DNA from: Hofstenia miamia
Lineage: Eukaryota > Xenacoelomorpha > Acoela
Length of the DNA: 64,000 bases
Direction: 5' to 3'
Assembly (NCBI GenBank): GCA_004352715.1
Contig: SCFE01000104.1
Location: 1,052,614-1,116,613 of the forward strand
Shown piece after piece: positions 1-11,523 of this stretch (its first letter is position 1; every line of letters begins with the position of its first letter). The notes beneath the pieces are model-generated. The model did no database searches. It was given only the letters and a program-made list of their open reading frames with translations, and was not told the DNA's origin. Made by a program: the position numbers and the translations under genes.

Positions 1-2150
1 TCAAGTTCAGTTCACTGTGACACAAGTGCCGCAGCTCAAAGTTGCCACATTTTTCGTCATTTCGTATTATTTCTGGTGGGAAATCTAGCGCAGACCTCCG
101 CCGACCAGTATTGTAAATAAATACGATGTTATCCCTGGTTTCTGACACAAAGTCAATCAAATCTTGCATATTGACTGCGAAATATGACTGTACACAAGGT
201 AGTGACGCAAAGAGGCTTGCTACTTGAGCTTGAATTGTACCACCTATTGCTGCTTCCCTGAGAGCAGTTTGCATTTCATTTCTAGATAGGAAATGCTTGT
301 AAGGATGATTTCTAGGTGCTCGTACATTGTTGCCTAATAATTTAGTTATATAGCGTAGTAGTTTCCCTTGCCAATTAGGAGTTTCAGTCACTACATTATG
401 TAATTTTTGCCATATGTTGCCAAAAAATGCAGCAATATTACAAGTAATCCACAGCAGGCGAAAATCGCCATTAAAAACATTCAGATCTAAATGGACTTTA
501 TGTCCATACCCGTCGCTTATTTGAAGTGTGCAAAGCACTGTTGGCCATAAAGGCTCCGATATCAAATTATCCCTGATCGCATGATCTAAATTTGATTCAC
601 TGTTATCCCTGATCGCATGATCTACAGTGTTATCCCTGCTTTCTAAGTGCTGAGAACGTCGCATTTCTACAGCATCATTTAATGAAATATATGTCCCTGA
701 TGCGGCTGCTGCTGCAGCTTTCTCAGATCCAACCGGACATTTCAAAGACACACGGTGTCTTGCCATTTCCATGAAAAATCCTAATCTGTAGTCACTATTA
801 ATTCGATTGCGAAAATATGCACGAACATCTGGTCTATGATTTAAAATCAAGGCCTCCGCCCGTTCATATCGAAAACTTTCATCGTCACCTTCGCCCCAGT
901 ATTCAGAATTTGTAGAAATTGCGAAACTAGACATTCCAGAATAACCGCCTTCTTCCCGCAACATTTGATAAGTGTGGGACGTAGTCCCGGACCGTGTGTT
1001 TTTATAAACTCTGGGGATCAATCGTGCTTGGGCTAATCTATCAGAATGCTGTAGAGGCAAATTTCCCAAAACGGGATTTGGTGGTAAGTGTACCATGCCT
1101 TGCATTCGCCCACCATCGCAATTTCTGCACGTTAATAGACAAAGACCCCTTTCTTGTACAATTGCTACACACGGCCCTATTCGCCATTTATTTAAAAATT
1201 GTTGCTCCTTCAAGAAATCAGGACGGATTCCGACAAGCCTATTTTCGAATTTCCCAAAATCTGGGATCCCATTGCATAAGTTTTTCAAAAGTACTATAAA
1301 AGGCACAGAGCCACATTTTTCGACAAATTCGTTGCACCCATAGGGGCAACGTACAGAACATACAGGATGTTCATTCAACCAATTTCGCAAATTTACTAAT
1401 TTGCCTGCAGATATAACTGCTTTTCCGTCAATTATGACTTGCGTCATATCAATAAAATAAGCATTGGGCATTGTTTCGTCATAGTTTTTGAATTCTATAT
1501 GAAATTTAGATTTCATTAGAATCCAAGATTTCCGTAATGTTAAGGGCAAGCAAGCCCAAAACTCCCTTGTGTTGTTTGTACCATTTACTAAAATATAGCA
1601 AATGTATGAGGGCCATGCACTAACCCATTCTCCTTTATCACCACGACTAATGTAAGTTGTGCATTCAGTGCAAAGCAAAGCACTTTCTAAATTGTATCTA
1701 TTTCCTGTTGTTAATGAAAACAAGGTTAGAGAACTTTCTCTGTATCATGTTGCATAGATCAACTTCAGTTAAGTCTAATGGATATTCATCCGTTGGAACC
1801 CTTAGGCAGTTTTCACAATGTGAAAAAACTATTTCGGATGTGCTAGGCACATCTTCAATAAATGCCGTATTTAAATCATCAATCATTTCGTCATTAGATC
1901 CCGTAGGACAATCCAACATATTTGATCTGCAAGGCTGATCAGTACCTGTATTTCTTAATCCCGAAGGACAATCCAACTCTCTATTTGATCTGCAAGGCTG
2001 ATCAGTACCTGTAACCACTTCGCGTTTTGAACTGTTGGGCAGCAGTTCAAATTTCCGACATTTAGAGCAAGGCTCTTCAGCAGACTTTAGAAAGCCACCA
2101 CATGTTGGGCACTTAGCAGTGCTAGATTTGCGTTTAGCTTTCTTAGGCAT
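1..2150 (-). pseudogene. Helitron Rep-helicase, copy A, N-terminal part, frameshifted and cut by window edge
   Basis: This is the N-terminal portion of the same protein as the intact ORF at 11524-18903. It begins with ATG at 2150 (MPKKAKRKSS), carries the same C-x2-C...C-x2-C zinc-binding start and the Cys/Asp-rich repeats, and continues to window base 1. Bases 1 to about 1380 look essentially identical to 16704-18083. Relative to copy B there is one extra T in the T-run at 1701-1703, which shifts the frame after about 150 codons. Downstream of the shift the copy-B reading frame is open to the edge. Copy A has fewer units of the N-terminal repeat than copy B. The near identity points to recent transposition or conversion, and the frameshift makes this copy non-coding unless it is a sequencing error. 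The Rep and helicase domains lie outside the window. Confidence 0.9.
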
Positions 2151-2577
2151 GCTGTTCTGGGCACTCGATGAGGCGATTGACTGAAATTTTAGGGGCCTTA
2201 TATACTAGTTATTCAAAGGCGCGGCCGCCATCAAAGCATTAATCAGTGGCCCGTACTTCAAAGCGAAGTTTTGCGGTTAAGGCTTCCTACCCACGGTGAA
2301 ACGACTGGTAATTAATTAATTAGTGCACCGTAGCCGCTGACGCCAGAAACAAAGAACAATAGTGATTACCGCCTGGGCTAATTGAGTAGTTTATCAACAC
2401 CAAACCAATATATTATAATACGATATACATTACATGTATACATGTATATTTTTATGTTTAGTCAGAACAATAAATAAAATACAAGATATGCTATGATGAA
2501 TTATTGAAAAAACTTAAATTTATTTCTATTTAATAAGAATATTATTTATATATATATATATATAATGTATATATTTG
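2151..2577 (-). promoter_or_regulatory. Helitron 5' leader/promoter, copy A
   Basis: This non-coding leader lies upstream of the copy A ATG and is repeated upstream of copy B (18904-19328) and in the truncated fragment at 3636-4141. On the minus strand a TATA-like TAGTATATAAGG (about 2197-2208) lies roughly 50 nt before the ATG. Further upstream are a GC-rich near-palindrome (GGCGCGGCCGCC), the small inverted repeat ACTTC...GAAGT, the AATTAATTAATTA run, and an acatgtatacatgta palindrome. The leader then passes through a short (TA)n tract at about 2546-2563 into the satellite unit. Promoter function is inferred from position and the TATA-like box. No canonical Helitron 5' TC terminus could be fixed. 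Confidence 0.6.
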
Positions 2578-3635
2578 GACCTCTCTATGTATATATAATT
2601 GATTGCATTTGAGCTAACATCACTGACAATTGATTAAATTCTACGAAAAGTGATCGAAATTATTAGATTTAAAATTTTTTTCTCGGCTGTACTTGTCAAA
2701 TATTAACATCCAATATATCATTCGAAAGCCCTATTTTTGATGCATCTAACTATGAAAACAGAATGTAAATACCTTTAAAACTCATTCAGCTATTAACGCC
2801 TAAAGTTAGTCAGTGCGTGATCTTTAAGCCAACTGCAAAAAAATTGTTCATCTAATAACTCCGGAACTTCTAGGTATATCGACTTGAAAATTTGTACACA
2901 ACATCTATTTTTGATGCGATTTAAGATTATATTAAAATTAGAATTTTTCGCAACATAGATTTTGCACAATATTGGATAATTGCATAAAAATTGGTCAAAA
3001 ACGGCCAAAAAACAGCAAAGTAGGCAAAATGGGAAATTTTGGTATGGGAGTTTGAGTCCATGGATTTTGGATGTTGATAGCTCATTCGAACGAGCAAGAC
3101 TAGAGGAAGATTTCATCTGAAGGTCAAAAAGCCCAAAACGCAAGATCGAATGGGCTAGAGCCAAAAAACGCAAAAAATTTGCAAAATTTTGTCGAGTTGG
3201 CCTACTTTGGCCGGCTATAGCTCCGTCAGTTTTTATCCAATCTTAAAAATTTTTACATGATTAGATTGACCATCGATCGAACTTTATTATGCATTTAATA
3301 TATCCCGCACTTTCAAAAATTTTTGGGGTGGCCGTGAGCAAAAACCCGAAAATCAGAAAAAACTCAAAAGTAGACCGATTTTGGGGGGGTAGGGGGTACC
3401 CTCAAAGTGAATAGCGTTCTTAGCAATTTTGGCTCCAGGGCTGATATCGATCGAAGTTACTCTGTGCAAAATTTCAGAAAAATCTAACCGTGATTTCGCT
3501 GAATCTCTCGTAGCACCCCTTTTAACGCTGAACGGTTAAACAGCAATAAAAATAGTTCGGCTGAAGCCTCACACAACCTTTAACAGGCAAACGCCACCCA
3601 CCCAGTTGAAGTCTGAGGTCGGTGTATGAGTAGTA
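2578..3635. repeat. Satellite unit 1 (first part of the 1.5-kb unit)
   Basis: The unit starts at 'ggacctctct' and ends with 'cccacccagttgaagtctga'. Equivalent starts are at 4142, 5644, 19329, 21109 and 22661, so the spacing is about 1.5 kb. The unit contains recognisable words such as 'tggccggctatagct', 'aaacccgaaaatcag' and 'tgggggggtaggggg', in the same order in every copy. ORFs of up to 126 codons in it have no family resemblance and are not conserved as ORFs between copies. Here the second half of the unit is replaced by a Helitron 5' fragment. Confidence 0.85.
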
Positions 3636-4141
3636 CATCTTCAGCAGACTTTAGAAAGCCACCACATGTTGGGCACTTAGCAGTGCTAGATTTGCGTTTA
3701 GCTTTCTTAGGCATGCTGTTCTGGGCACTCGATGAGGCGATTAACTAAAATTTTAGGGGCCTTATATACTAGTTATTCAAAGGCGCGGCCGCCATCAAAG
3801 CATTAATCAGTGGCCCGTACTTCAAAGCGAAGTTTTGCGGTTAAGGCTTCCTACCCACGGTGAAACGACTGGTAATTAATTAATTAGTGCACCATAGCAG
3901 CTGACGCCAGAAACAAAGAACAATAGTGATTACCGCCTGGGCTAATTGAGTAGTTTATCAACACCAAACCAATATATTATAATACGATATACATTACATG
4001 TATACATGTATATTTTTATGTTTAGTCAGAACAATAAATAAAATACAAGATATACTATGATGAATTATTGAAAAAACTTAAATTTATTTCTATTTAATAA
4101 AAATATTCTTTATATATATATATATATATAATGTATATGTT
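3636..4141 (-). mobile_element. Truncated Helitron 5' fragment (leader plus first ~25 codons)
   Basis: This is a second copy of 2087-2577. It holds the start of the Helitron ORF (ATG at about 3713, truncated after about 25 codons at 'tcttcagcagac'), the TATA-like leader and the AT-rich tail. It is joined abruptly to the satellite end 'gtgtatgagtagtaca'. Together with the following unit it repeats the organisation of 2087-3635, so the segment looks like a tandem duplication of leader plus satellite of about 1.55 kb. It has no coding capacity. Confidence 0.85.
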
Positions 4142-5643
4142 TGGACCTCTCTATGTATATATAATTGATTGCATTTGAGCTAACATCACTGACAATTGAT
4201 TAAATTCTACGAAAAGTGATCGAAATTATTAGATTTAAAATTTTTTTCTCGGCTGTACTTGTCAAATATTAACATCCAATATATTATTCGAAAGCCCTAT
4301 TTCTGATGCATCTAACTATGCAAACGGAATTTAAATATCTTTGAAACTCATTCAGCTATTAACGCCTAAAGTTAGTCAGTGCGTGATCTTTAAGCCAACT
4401 GCAAAAAAATTGTTCATCTAATAACTATGAAACTTTAAGGTATATCGACTTGAAAATTTGTACACAACATCTATTTCTGATGCGATTCAAGATTATATTA
4501 AAATTAGAATTTTTCGCAACATAGATTTTGCACAATATTGGATAAATGGATTAAAAGTGGTCAAAAATGGCTAAAACAGCAAAGTAGCCAAAATGGGAAA
4601 TTTTGGTTTGAGAGTTCCAGTCCATGGATTTTGGATGTTAATAGCTCATTCGAACGAGCAACAATAGAGGAAGATTTCATTTGAAGATCAAAAAGCCCAA
4701 AATTTGCCTACTTTGGCCGGCTACAGCTCGGTCAGTTTTTATCCAATCTTAAATATTTTTACATGAATAAATAGACCATCGATCGTACTTTATTATGCAT
4801 ATAATATATCCCGCACTTTCAAAAATTTTTTATAGGTTCGTAAGCAAAAACCCGAAAATCAGCAAAAAATCAAAAGTAGACCGATTTTGGGGGGGTAGGG
4901 GGTACCCTCAAAGTGAATAGCGTCCTTAGCAATTTTGGCTCCAGGGCTGATATCGATCGAAGTTACTCTGTGCAAAATTTCAGAAAATTCTAAGCGTGAT
5001 TTTAAATTCTAGTAAAGACCCCCCCCTTTTAACGTTGAACGGTGAAACAGCAATTAGAAACAGTTCGGCTGAAGCCTCACACCACTTTAAAAGGCAAACG
5101 CCACCCACCCAGTACACCTTAGTACATCACGGTATTAGTTTAATTAATAGTACATTTTATTTCATAGTAGTTCAAAGTATTTAAGTACATAATAAACTAA
5201 AATAATTAAAATTGATTAGAGAAATCTTTGTGAAAACCTTCAGAAATCCTGAAGATCCTTAGGATTCTTGATGATTCTGAAGTTGAAAAAGGTTGAAACA
5301 ATGTCAATATATCATAAAAACATTGTATTAGTAATTGGATTTAAGTTAGAAAGTGAAATATAATAGTGGTACAACATCACAATGATGTTAAGGTTCTTGG
5401 GATAGGATCGGGGAGGATTTGTGGAATTTGGTTTTCAATTGCCTTTCTTCACTTGATCCACCCCTCCGGGGTCTCAAAGGAAGAAAGGCTGCTGTTTCTA
5501 ATGTTTAAACAAATTGCCCCACTAGTTTATATATATATATATAATGCATATATTGAGGATATCTCAAGAACCGTGATCCAAATGACGTTGAAAATTTGAT
5601 ATCATATGTAACTACTACTAAGGAAGTGCACTATTAAGAATTC
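4142..5643. repeat. Satellite unit 2 (complete 1.5-kb unit)
   Basis: This is a complete unit. The first half matches 2578-3635. The second half (about 5120-5640) carries the words 'gtggtacaacatcacaatga', 'tgatccacccctccgggg' and 'aggctgctgtttctaatg', then a short (TA)n and 'aatgcatatattgaggatat'. The next unit begins at 5644. No gene was seen. Confidence 0.85.
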
Positions 5644-7050
5644 GGACCTCTCTGTATACAAAATTGCTTTCATTTGAGCTTACAGATCTGATATTTGCTT
5701 AAATTCCACGAAAGGCGATCGTAATTTTTAGATTTAAATTTTTTTTCTCGGCCTGTATTTGTCAGATATTAAAATCCTATATATCATTCGAAAGCCCTAT
5801 TTCTGATGCATCTAATTATGAAAACAGAATCTAAATACGTTCAAAACTCATTGCGGTATTAGTACCTAAATTTGGGCAGTGCGTAAATTTTAAGCTAAAT
5901 GCAAAAAAATTGTTGATCTAATAACTCAGGAACTTTAAGGTATATCGACTTGAAAATTTGTACACAACATCTATTTCTGATGCGATTCAAGAATATATTA
6001 AAATTAGAATTTTCCACAATAAAGATTTAGCACAATATTGATTAAATGGATAAAAATTTGTCAAAAACGGCCAAAAAACAGCAAAGTAGGCAAAATGGGA
6101 AATTTTGGTATGGGAGTTCCACTCCATGGATTTTGGATGTTGATAGCTTATTCGAACGAGCAAGACTAGAGGAATATTTCATCTAAAGGTCAAAAAGCCC
6201 AAAACCCAAGAACGAATGGGCTACAGCCAAAAAACGTAAAAAATTTGCAAAATTTTGTCGAGTTAGCCTACTTTGGCCGGCTATTGCTCGGTCAGTTTTT
6301 ATCCAATCTTAAATATTTTTACATGAGTAAATCGATCATCGATCGAACTTTATTATGCATATAATATATCCCGCACTTTCAAAAATTTTTTGGGGGTCCG
6401 TAAGCAAAAACCCGAAAATCAGCAAAAAATCAAAAGTAGACCGATTTTGGGGGGGGTAGGGGGTACCCTCAAAGTGAATAGTGTTCTTAGCAATTTTGGC
6501 TCCAGGGCTAATATCGATCGAAGTTACTCTGTGCAAAATTTCAGAAAATTCTAATCGTGATTTCGCTCAAACTTATTTGTAACCGTTTTATCAATTTCAA
6601 ATATTATAATAATTATATAAAATAACCCTTCTCAAGCCTCACACAACCTCTAACAGGCAAACGCCACCCACCCAGTTGAAGTCTGAGGTCGGTGTATGAG
6701 TTATAGTAAAAAGTTTTTCATCTGATTCCTCCCAGGATTGGGAGGTATCAGAAGAAAAAAGCTTGAATGTTTACATTTTCTTTTGAAAGTAAGCAACTTT
6801 GAATATTTTATCTTATCTCCCTGCTAAAGACGAAGGTTGTAACAATGTTAATATTTAATAAAAACATCATATTATTAATTGGATTTAAGTTAGAAAGTGA
6901 ATTTTACTAGTGGTACAACATCACTATGATGCTGAGGTTCTTGGGATTATGACGCGTGATTGTAATATTTCGTTTTAATTCTTCTGCTTTACTGTGCTCC
7001 ACCCTCCGGGGGTCTCAAAGAAAGAAAGGCTGCTGTTTCTCATGTTTAAA
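5644..7050. repeat. Satellite unit 3
   Basis: This unit has the same two-part structure, diverged by substitutions and small indels from units 1 and 2. The second half starts near 6690 and breaks off after 'tgtttaaacaaagtatatta', where an unrelated sequence takes over. Minus-strand ORFs here (for example around 6336-6536) recur only as a by-product of the repeat. Confidence 0.8.
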
Positions 7051-7385
7051 CAAAGTATATTAATGAATAAATTTATAATAAATAATAACACTTAGGTAAG
7101 AATAATTGTTACAAATATATATTATATTTTTGTTAGTTTTGTGAAAGTGCGAAATTTGTTGGTTTATTGCTTGTTTTGAAAAATGTTACTATCGCGCATT
7201 AATAGTTTAAATAGATTTAGAAAGAGGAGATCATTTGCCATCGAATGCAAAAAAAATTATTAAAAACCGTAAAGAATTGAAAGAGAAATTCCATGTTAAA
7301 CATTTGCAAAACTTTCGAAAAATTCATTTTAAAAGTTTACCCGCACTTCTAGCCCCGCCTATGTGCATATATACGATTTTTTCTG
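7051..7385. other. Unrelated AT-rich insert within the satellite array
   Basis: About 330 bp does not match the satellite unit. The right edge contains 'tctagccccgcctatgtg', which resembles the GC-rich end of hAT-type elements, but no inverted partner was found at the left edge. It may be the remnant of a transposon inserted into the array. No gene was seen. Confidence 0.3.
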
Positions 7386-8760
7386 CATTGTCGCATAATG
7401 TACGATAAGACAATTATATTAATACAAAAGTTGGTCAGTGCGTGATTTTTTAGCCATCTGTTTAAAAATTGTTCATCTAATAACTCCGAAACATTAAGGT
7501 ATATCGACTTGAAAATTTGTACACAACATCTATTTCTGAAGCGATTCATCAATATATTTCATATTGGAATTTTTTGCAACAAAGAATTTGCACAATATTG
7601 GATAATTGCATAAAAATTGATCAAAAACGGCTAAAAAACAGCAAAGTAGGCAAAATGGGAAAATTTGGTATAGGAGTTCGAGTCCATGGATTTTGGATGT
7701 TGATAGCTCATTCGACTAAAAAAGACTAGAGTAAGACTTCAAAACTCACATAGCCATTGCAAATAAATTCAAACAAAAATGGAATCAATTAAAACAGTTA
7801 TAGTGTGAAAACACTGGATGCCTATTTTGGGCTTTCCAAAAGCCTTTTTTCAATTCTGACTTTATATTCTTTTAGAACGTACAAATCTAAGGTCGCTAGT
7901 AAATAGAAAATTGAAAATCGACCCATTCTAGCCAGAGATTTTGAAAGCGAATTTTTTCACATTCAAGTGATGACGTAATGGCTTCAAACTGACCCAATTG
8001 GAGGGGCCAGTAGACCCCCTCAAAGTGAATAGCGTCCTTAGCAAATTTAATAGGTTTCCTAAAAAGGGTCAAAGTATACATGTGCAAAAAATAAAAAAAA
8101 TTCAACACCTTTTGCAAAACCTGGACTTGATCCCCCCCCATTTATGGCTAACCGGTTAAACAGCAATAAAAATAGTTCGGCTGAAGCCTCACATCACTCT
8201 AACAGGCAAACGCCACCCACCCAGTTGAACTCCGCTGGGTGTATTTGTGTTAGTACCTACGGTGTGTGTATGTATATGTATGTGAGTATATGGGTAAGTT
8301 GAATTAATATTTCAAAGATATTTCGTTTTCTTATTTACGTTCTGAAAAATTAGTACTTAGTAAACTATTATATTCAAAAATTAGTTATGAAAATTTTAGT
8401 ATAAACTTCAGGAACATTGGGGATTTTAAACATGTAAGGAATTATGAAGTTGGAAAAGGTTGAAATATGATCTGCATGTCATAGAAACATTATTTTTATG
8501 AATGGAGATAGTTTTGAAAGTGAACATCCATTGTGTTCTAACATCACAATGATGATGAAGATCTTGGGATAGATTTTTGATAGAATTATTATTTTAGAAT
8601 CTCTTTAGCATTTATTTACTTGATCCACATTAATTACTTCATGCAGAAAGAGAAATCATTCTAACGTTTTACACCACTCTACTCTAAACTAATTCCATAT
8701 TATTGCACTTATTCTTGAAGATCATAATGATATTACTCAAGAACTATTGATAGAATTAAA
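7386..8760. repeat. Satellite unit 4, diverged, grading into decayed copy
   Basis: 7386-8240 matches the first half of the unit, with a central stretch (about 7740-8000) replaced by dissimilar sequence. 8225-8350 ('gctgggtgtatttgtg', 'acctacggtgtgtgtatg') matches 23675-23795 at the far end of the other array. 8390-8700 is a strongly diverged second half ('acatcacaatgatgatgaag'). Divergence grows away from the Helitron, as expected at the edge of an ageing array. Confidence 0.7.
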
Positions 8761-10777
8761 ACAACAATTTTTTTTTATATAATACTCATTCCGTACTAGT
8801 CAAAAAAGCATTGTTAGAGACTATAACATTAGTATTTTTTATAAAAAAATTATTGATCTTCAAAATTCCCTCAAATTGGTCTATGTTATACGAAAATGGC
8901 TTACAAAGTACGGTCGCCTTTTATGAATTTTGATTGTATTAAGATGCAACAAGCAAATTTCGAAATCTCAATATGTTTTGCGGATAATATTTAAATATCA
9001 GAAATTGATAGAGCTCGATTTGTCAGAGTAATTTAACAAAAACCGTCGAAATTCTGTATTTTAGTAATTTTTTGACCTTAATAAACGTTTTTTGGATGAC
9101 CCCATATGCTCAAATTTGATCAGATTGTAAAAATTTTTAAACATTTATATGTCACATTAACACATCTTTTTTTTGTTTGTTAAGTTACAGCATACAATGC
9201 TTGTATAAATAATAAAAGCAGGACATTTTCTGTGTCACAGTCCTGCCGCATCCCGTCCCGGGCGAATTACGATCATAGAAATATCGGTCTGTTTTCAATC
9301 AAATGCATATGTTAGGTTACAAAAAGTGTAATTTGATTGATTTTATTAAGAAATAATAATTCTATTGTCTGATCTTAACGTTAATGTATGCCATCTACAA
9401 TTTTCATAGTTTACTATCATTTTAGGATGAAAATCATTTTAATATAAAATTCTGTTTATCATGAAACTACAATTTTCGTAAGGAATGTACTTACTTATAC
9501 AAAATTTCATAAATAACTGTTCTTAATAGTTCAATATCTAATCTTCATCTATGATCTGAATAAAATTCACTTAAAAATATTCTTATATATATATATATAT
9601 ATAATTTTTATATTTCTAGTTTATATTATATCTTTTTGTATATAATAATAAATTTCGTGTGCATATTATTTCTGTAAATTTTAAATGTGGATAAAATAAA
9701 ACACATCTTTGAATTAATTTCAATATTATGCTAAGTATTAATAATTATATAAAACTTCTTATTTTAGAATTCGTCAATTGTATACTTTACGAAATACAGA
9801 ATAAAATATTTCTAAGTCATAGCTGTATATGTATACATAACATTTGTAAGAGTATAAGTTGACTAATTATATTTAGTAATTCGAATTGTAATTTTATGAA
9901 GCTAATTAATTTTATCATTTTTATAGAATTTGCTGTCAGTCAAAGGCATAAACGAAATTTCAATTTGTTTACTGTGAAACCTGTTCGCAGTTGCATAAAG
10001 ATGATATAAATTGAAGTAATTTTTGTAATTGTATACATTTATATTAACTGCTGAAACTGGTATTTTTGTAAAATTTAATATGTAAGCATCTGCTTCAAGC
10101 GAGGTAAATGATTTTAACAATGAAAAACGTTATATAATAATATATATTATTAGCTATAATATAGAAATATTTATTATTTACAAATATGTTATTTAGTAGC
10201 AAAGTTCTTATTCTGAATAAAGTAAGAAAATAGTCTCAATTTGAAAGTGGATTGTAGTGAAAATTTTACTAAATTTTTAACGAGAAATGAATGCTGAGTT
10301 TTTAATAACATTTTTACATGAAAGTGCGTTTTTAATAAAAACTGTTTGATGCCAATTAAACATTTTTTGAATAAAAAAGAAGGACTTCAAAATGAACATT
10401 TAGCTACGAAATTTAAGTTTCCTTACAAATTTGTTAAAATTGAAGCACTATTTAATGCAAGAAAAAAGTTCAGGAAAAATCGAATATCTTCACATTTTTG
10501 TATTTCAGATATCAACATAAATTGGTGGATAGTATATAGCTAATTTCTTAAAATAAAGTATTAAAGATTTAGTCAACAATTCAAAAATAAAACTTTTCTA
10601 TTACTAGACTAAGCTATACCTACACGAAAAATGCATCGCAATCTAATTCATGTTTTAGAAAAATTAATAATTTCTAAATTTTTTTGAAAAACCAAACCAA
10701 AATTTACTTGTGAAAATTAAAGAATAAGTATTAAATATCTTACATGTAAGAAAAAGAACAACAAATAATATATGTTA
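8761..10777. other. AT-rich intergenic DNA, no gene recognised
   Basis: No ORF here has a recognisable family. The stretch includes a (TA)n tract at about 9584-9602 and one isolated GC-rich patch at 9235-9270 ('gcatcccgtcccgggcg') whose flanks 'ggacattttctgtgtcac' and 'agtcctg' form a weak inverted repeat. Possible decayed satellite continues to about 9150. Confidence 0.5.
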
Positions 10778-10872
10778 TGTCAAAAAAACGGATTCCGAAA
10801 TCATCATTAACTTCCAACATCTTGGGGTCCCAAAGATCCCAAGCCGGGACGAGGCCGGCTTTAGTGATCTTT
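10778..10872 (-). terminator. Helitron 3'-terminal segment with hairpins (copy B; same at 29602-29696)
   Basis: These 95 bp are nearly identical between copies B and C, and outside 10778/29602 similarity stops. The segment contains an inverted repeat AAGCCGG-gacgagg-CCGGCTT and a neighbouring CTTGGG...TCCCAAG pair, the only strong GC-rich hairpins in the tail. A hairpin close to the 3' end is the usual Helitron terminator, so this is the best candidate. The hairpins lie about 40-80 bases from the boundary, further than is typical. Internal to the segment, copies B and C differ for 75-90 bp and then match again. Confidence 0.5.
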
Positions 10873-11067
10873 GGGATTATCATGATCTATTGATTCCATC
10901 TAACTGCTATGAACATCACACTCTTGCCAACCTAAAATACATAAGAGGACTTTAGCCAAAATGCTATACATTTTGTTCCCATGCGCAGGTGTACACTTTT
11001 GTGTCTCGGACCTATCCTCTTTGGCGCACAAAATTATTTTTTTGTTTTTTTGATTTTTTATTTTTGG

Positions 11068-11271
11068 TTATCTAACATTTTGCAATGCGGGTCTAGAAAA
11101 AAATAAACATAGCAAAACAGTGCTATCCCTGATAATCCGGAATCCCCGCGAATAGGTCACAGGGGATCCCATCTCGAAGTTATCCCTTTTCCAACTGTAA
11201 ATAAATGTTATCCCTGAATTAAAAACAATTGAAATCAATTGCTTATCCCTGCGCAAAATCTTAATAGACAT
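11068..11271 (-). CDS. Small ORF in Helitron 3' tail (67 codons), doubtful
   Basis: The ORF runs from ATG at 11271 to a stop at 11068 on the same strand as, and downstream of, the Rep-helicase ORF. Copy C keeps it (29896-30099) with only two amino-acid changes. It contains RRDK, KRDN and IRDS tripeptide variants encoded by the recurrent CAGGGATAAC-like word, plus one copy of the word read in another phase (Gly-Ile-Thr). No domain is recognisable. Copies B and C are nearly identical at the DNA level here, so conservation of the frame says little about coding. Confidence 0.25.
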   Translation of the reverse strand: MSIKILRRDKQLISIVFNSGITFIYSWKRDNFEMGSPVTYSRGFRIIRDSTVLLCLFFSRPALQNVR

Positions 11272-11523
11272 AAATGCCTATTTCAGAAGGAAATAATTGT
11301 GAAAAACTAAACTTGCAATTAAAAGTCGCAAAATATTTAGTTCACTATTTCCTTGGTAGTTTCGTCATATCCATCTTTCGTCAATTTAACCATTGATAGT
11401 GTTTGCAGATGCTACTAATATTGCCTTAACTATTTTTGGTTTTTCAATCCAACATGCCTAAGCATAAGTTATCCCTGGCTGCATGCTATCCCTGCTTTGC
11501 ATGTAATATATTTTTCGTCACAA

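Noticed and set aside
994-1343. Plus-strand ORFs inside Helitron coding sequence (also at 17697-18046 and others)
   Set aside because: They are antisense shadows of the conserved Rep-helicase frame.
3560-3630. tRNA-derived SINE in the conserved satellite end ('ggcaaacgccacccaccc')
   Set aside because: No A-box/B-box pair and no cloverleaf could be drawn on either strand.
2578-8760. Many 60-126-codon ORFs in the satellite arrays (for example 2793-3173, 7349-7552, 7896-8141)
   Set aside because: They arise from the repeated unit, are not kept as frames between units and show no domain.
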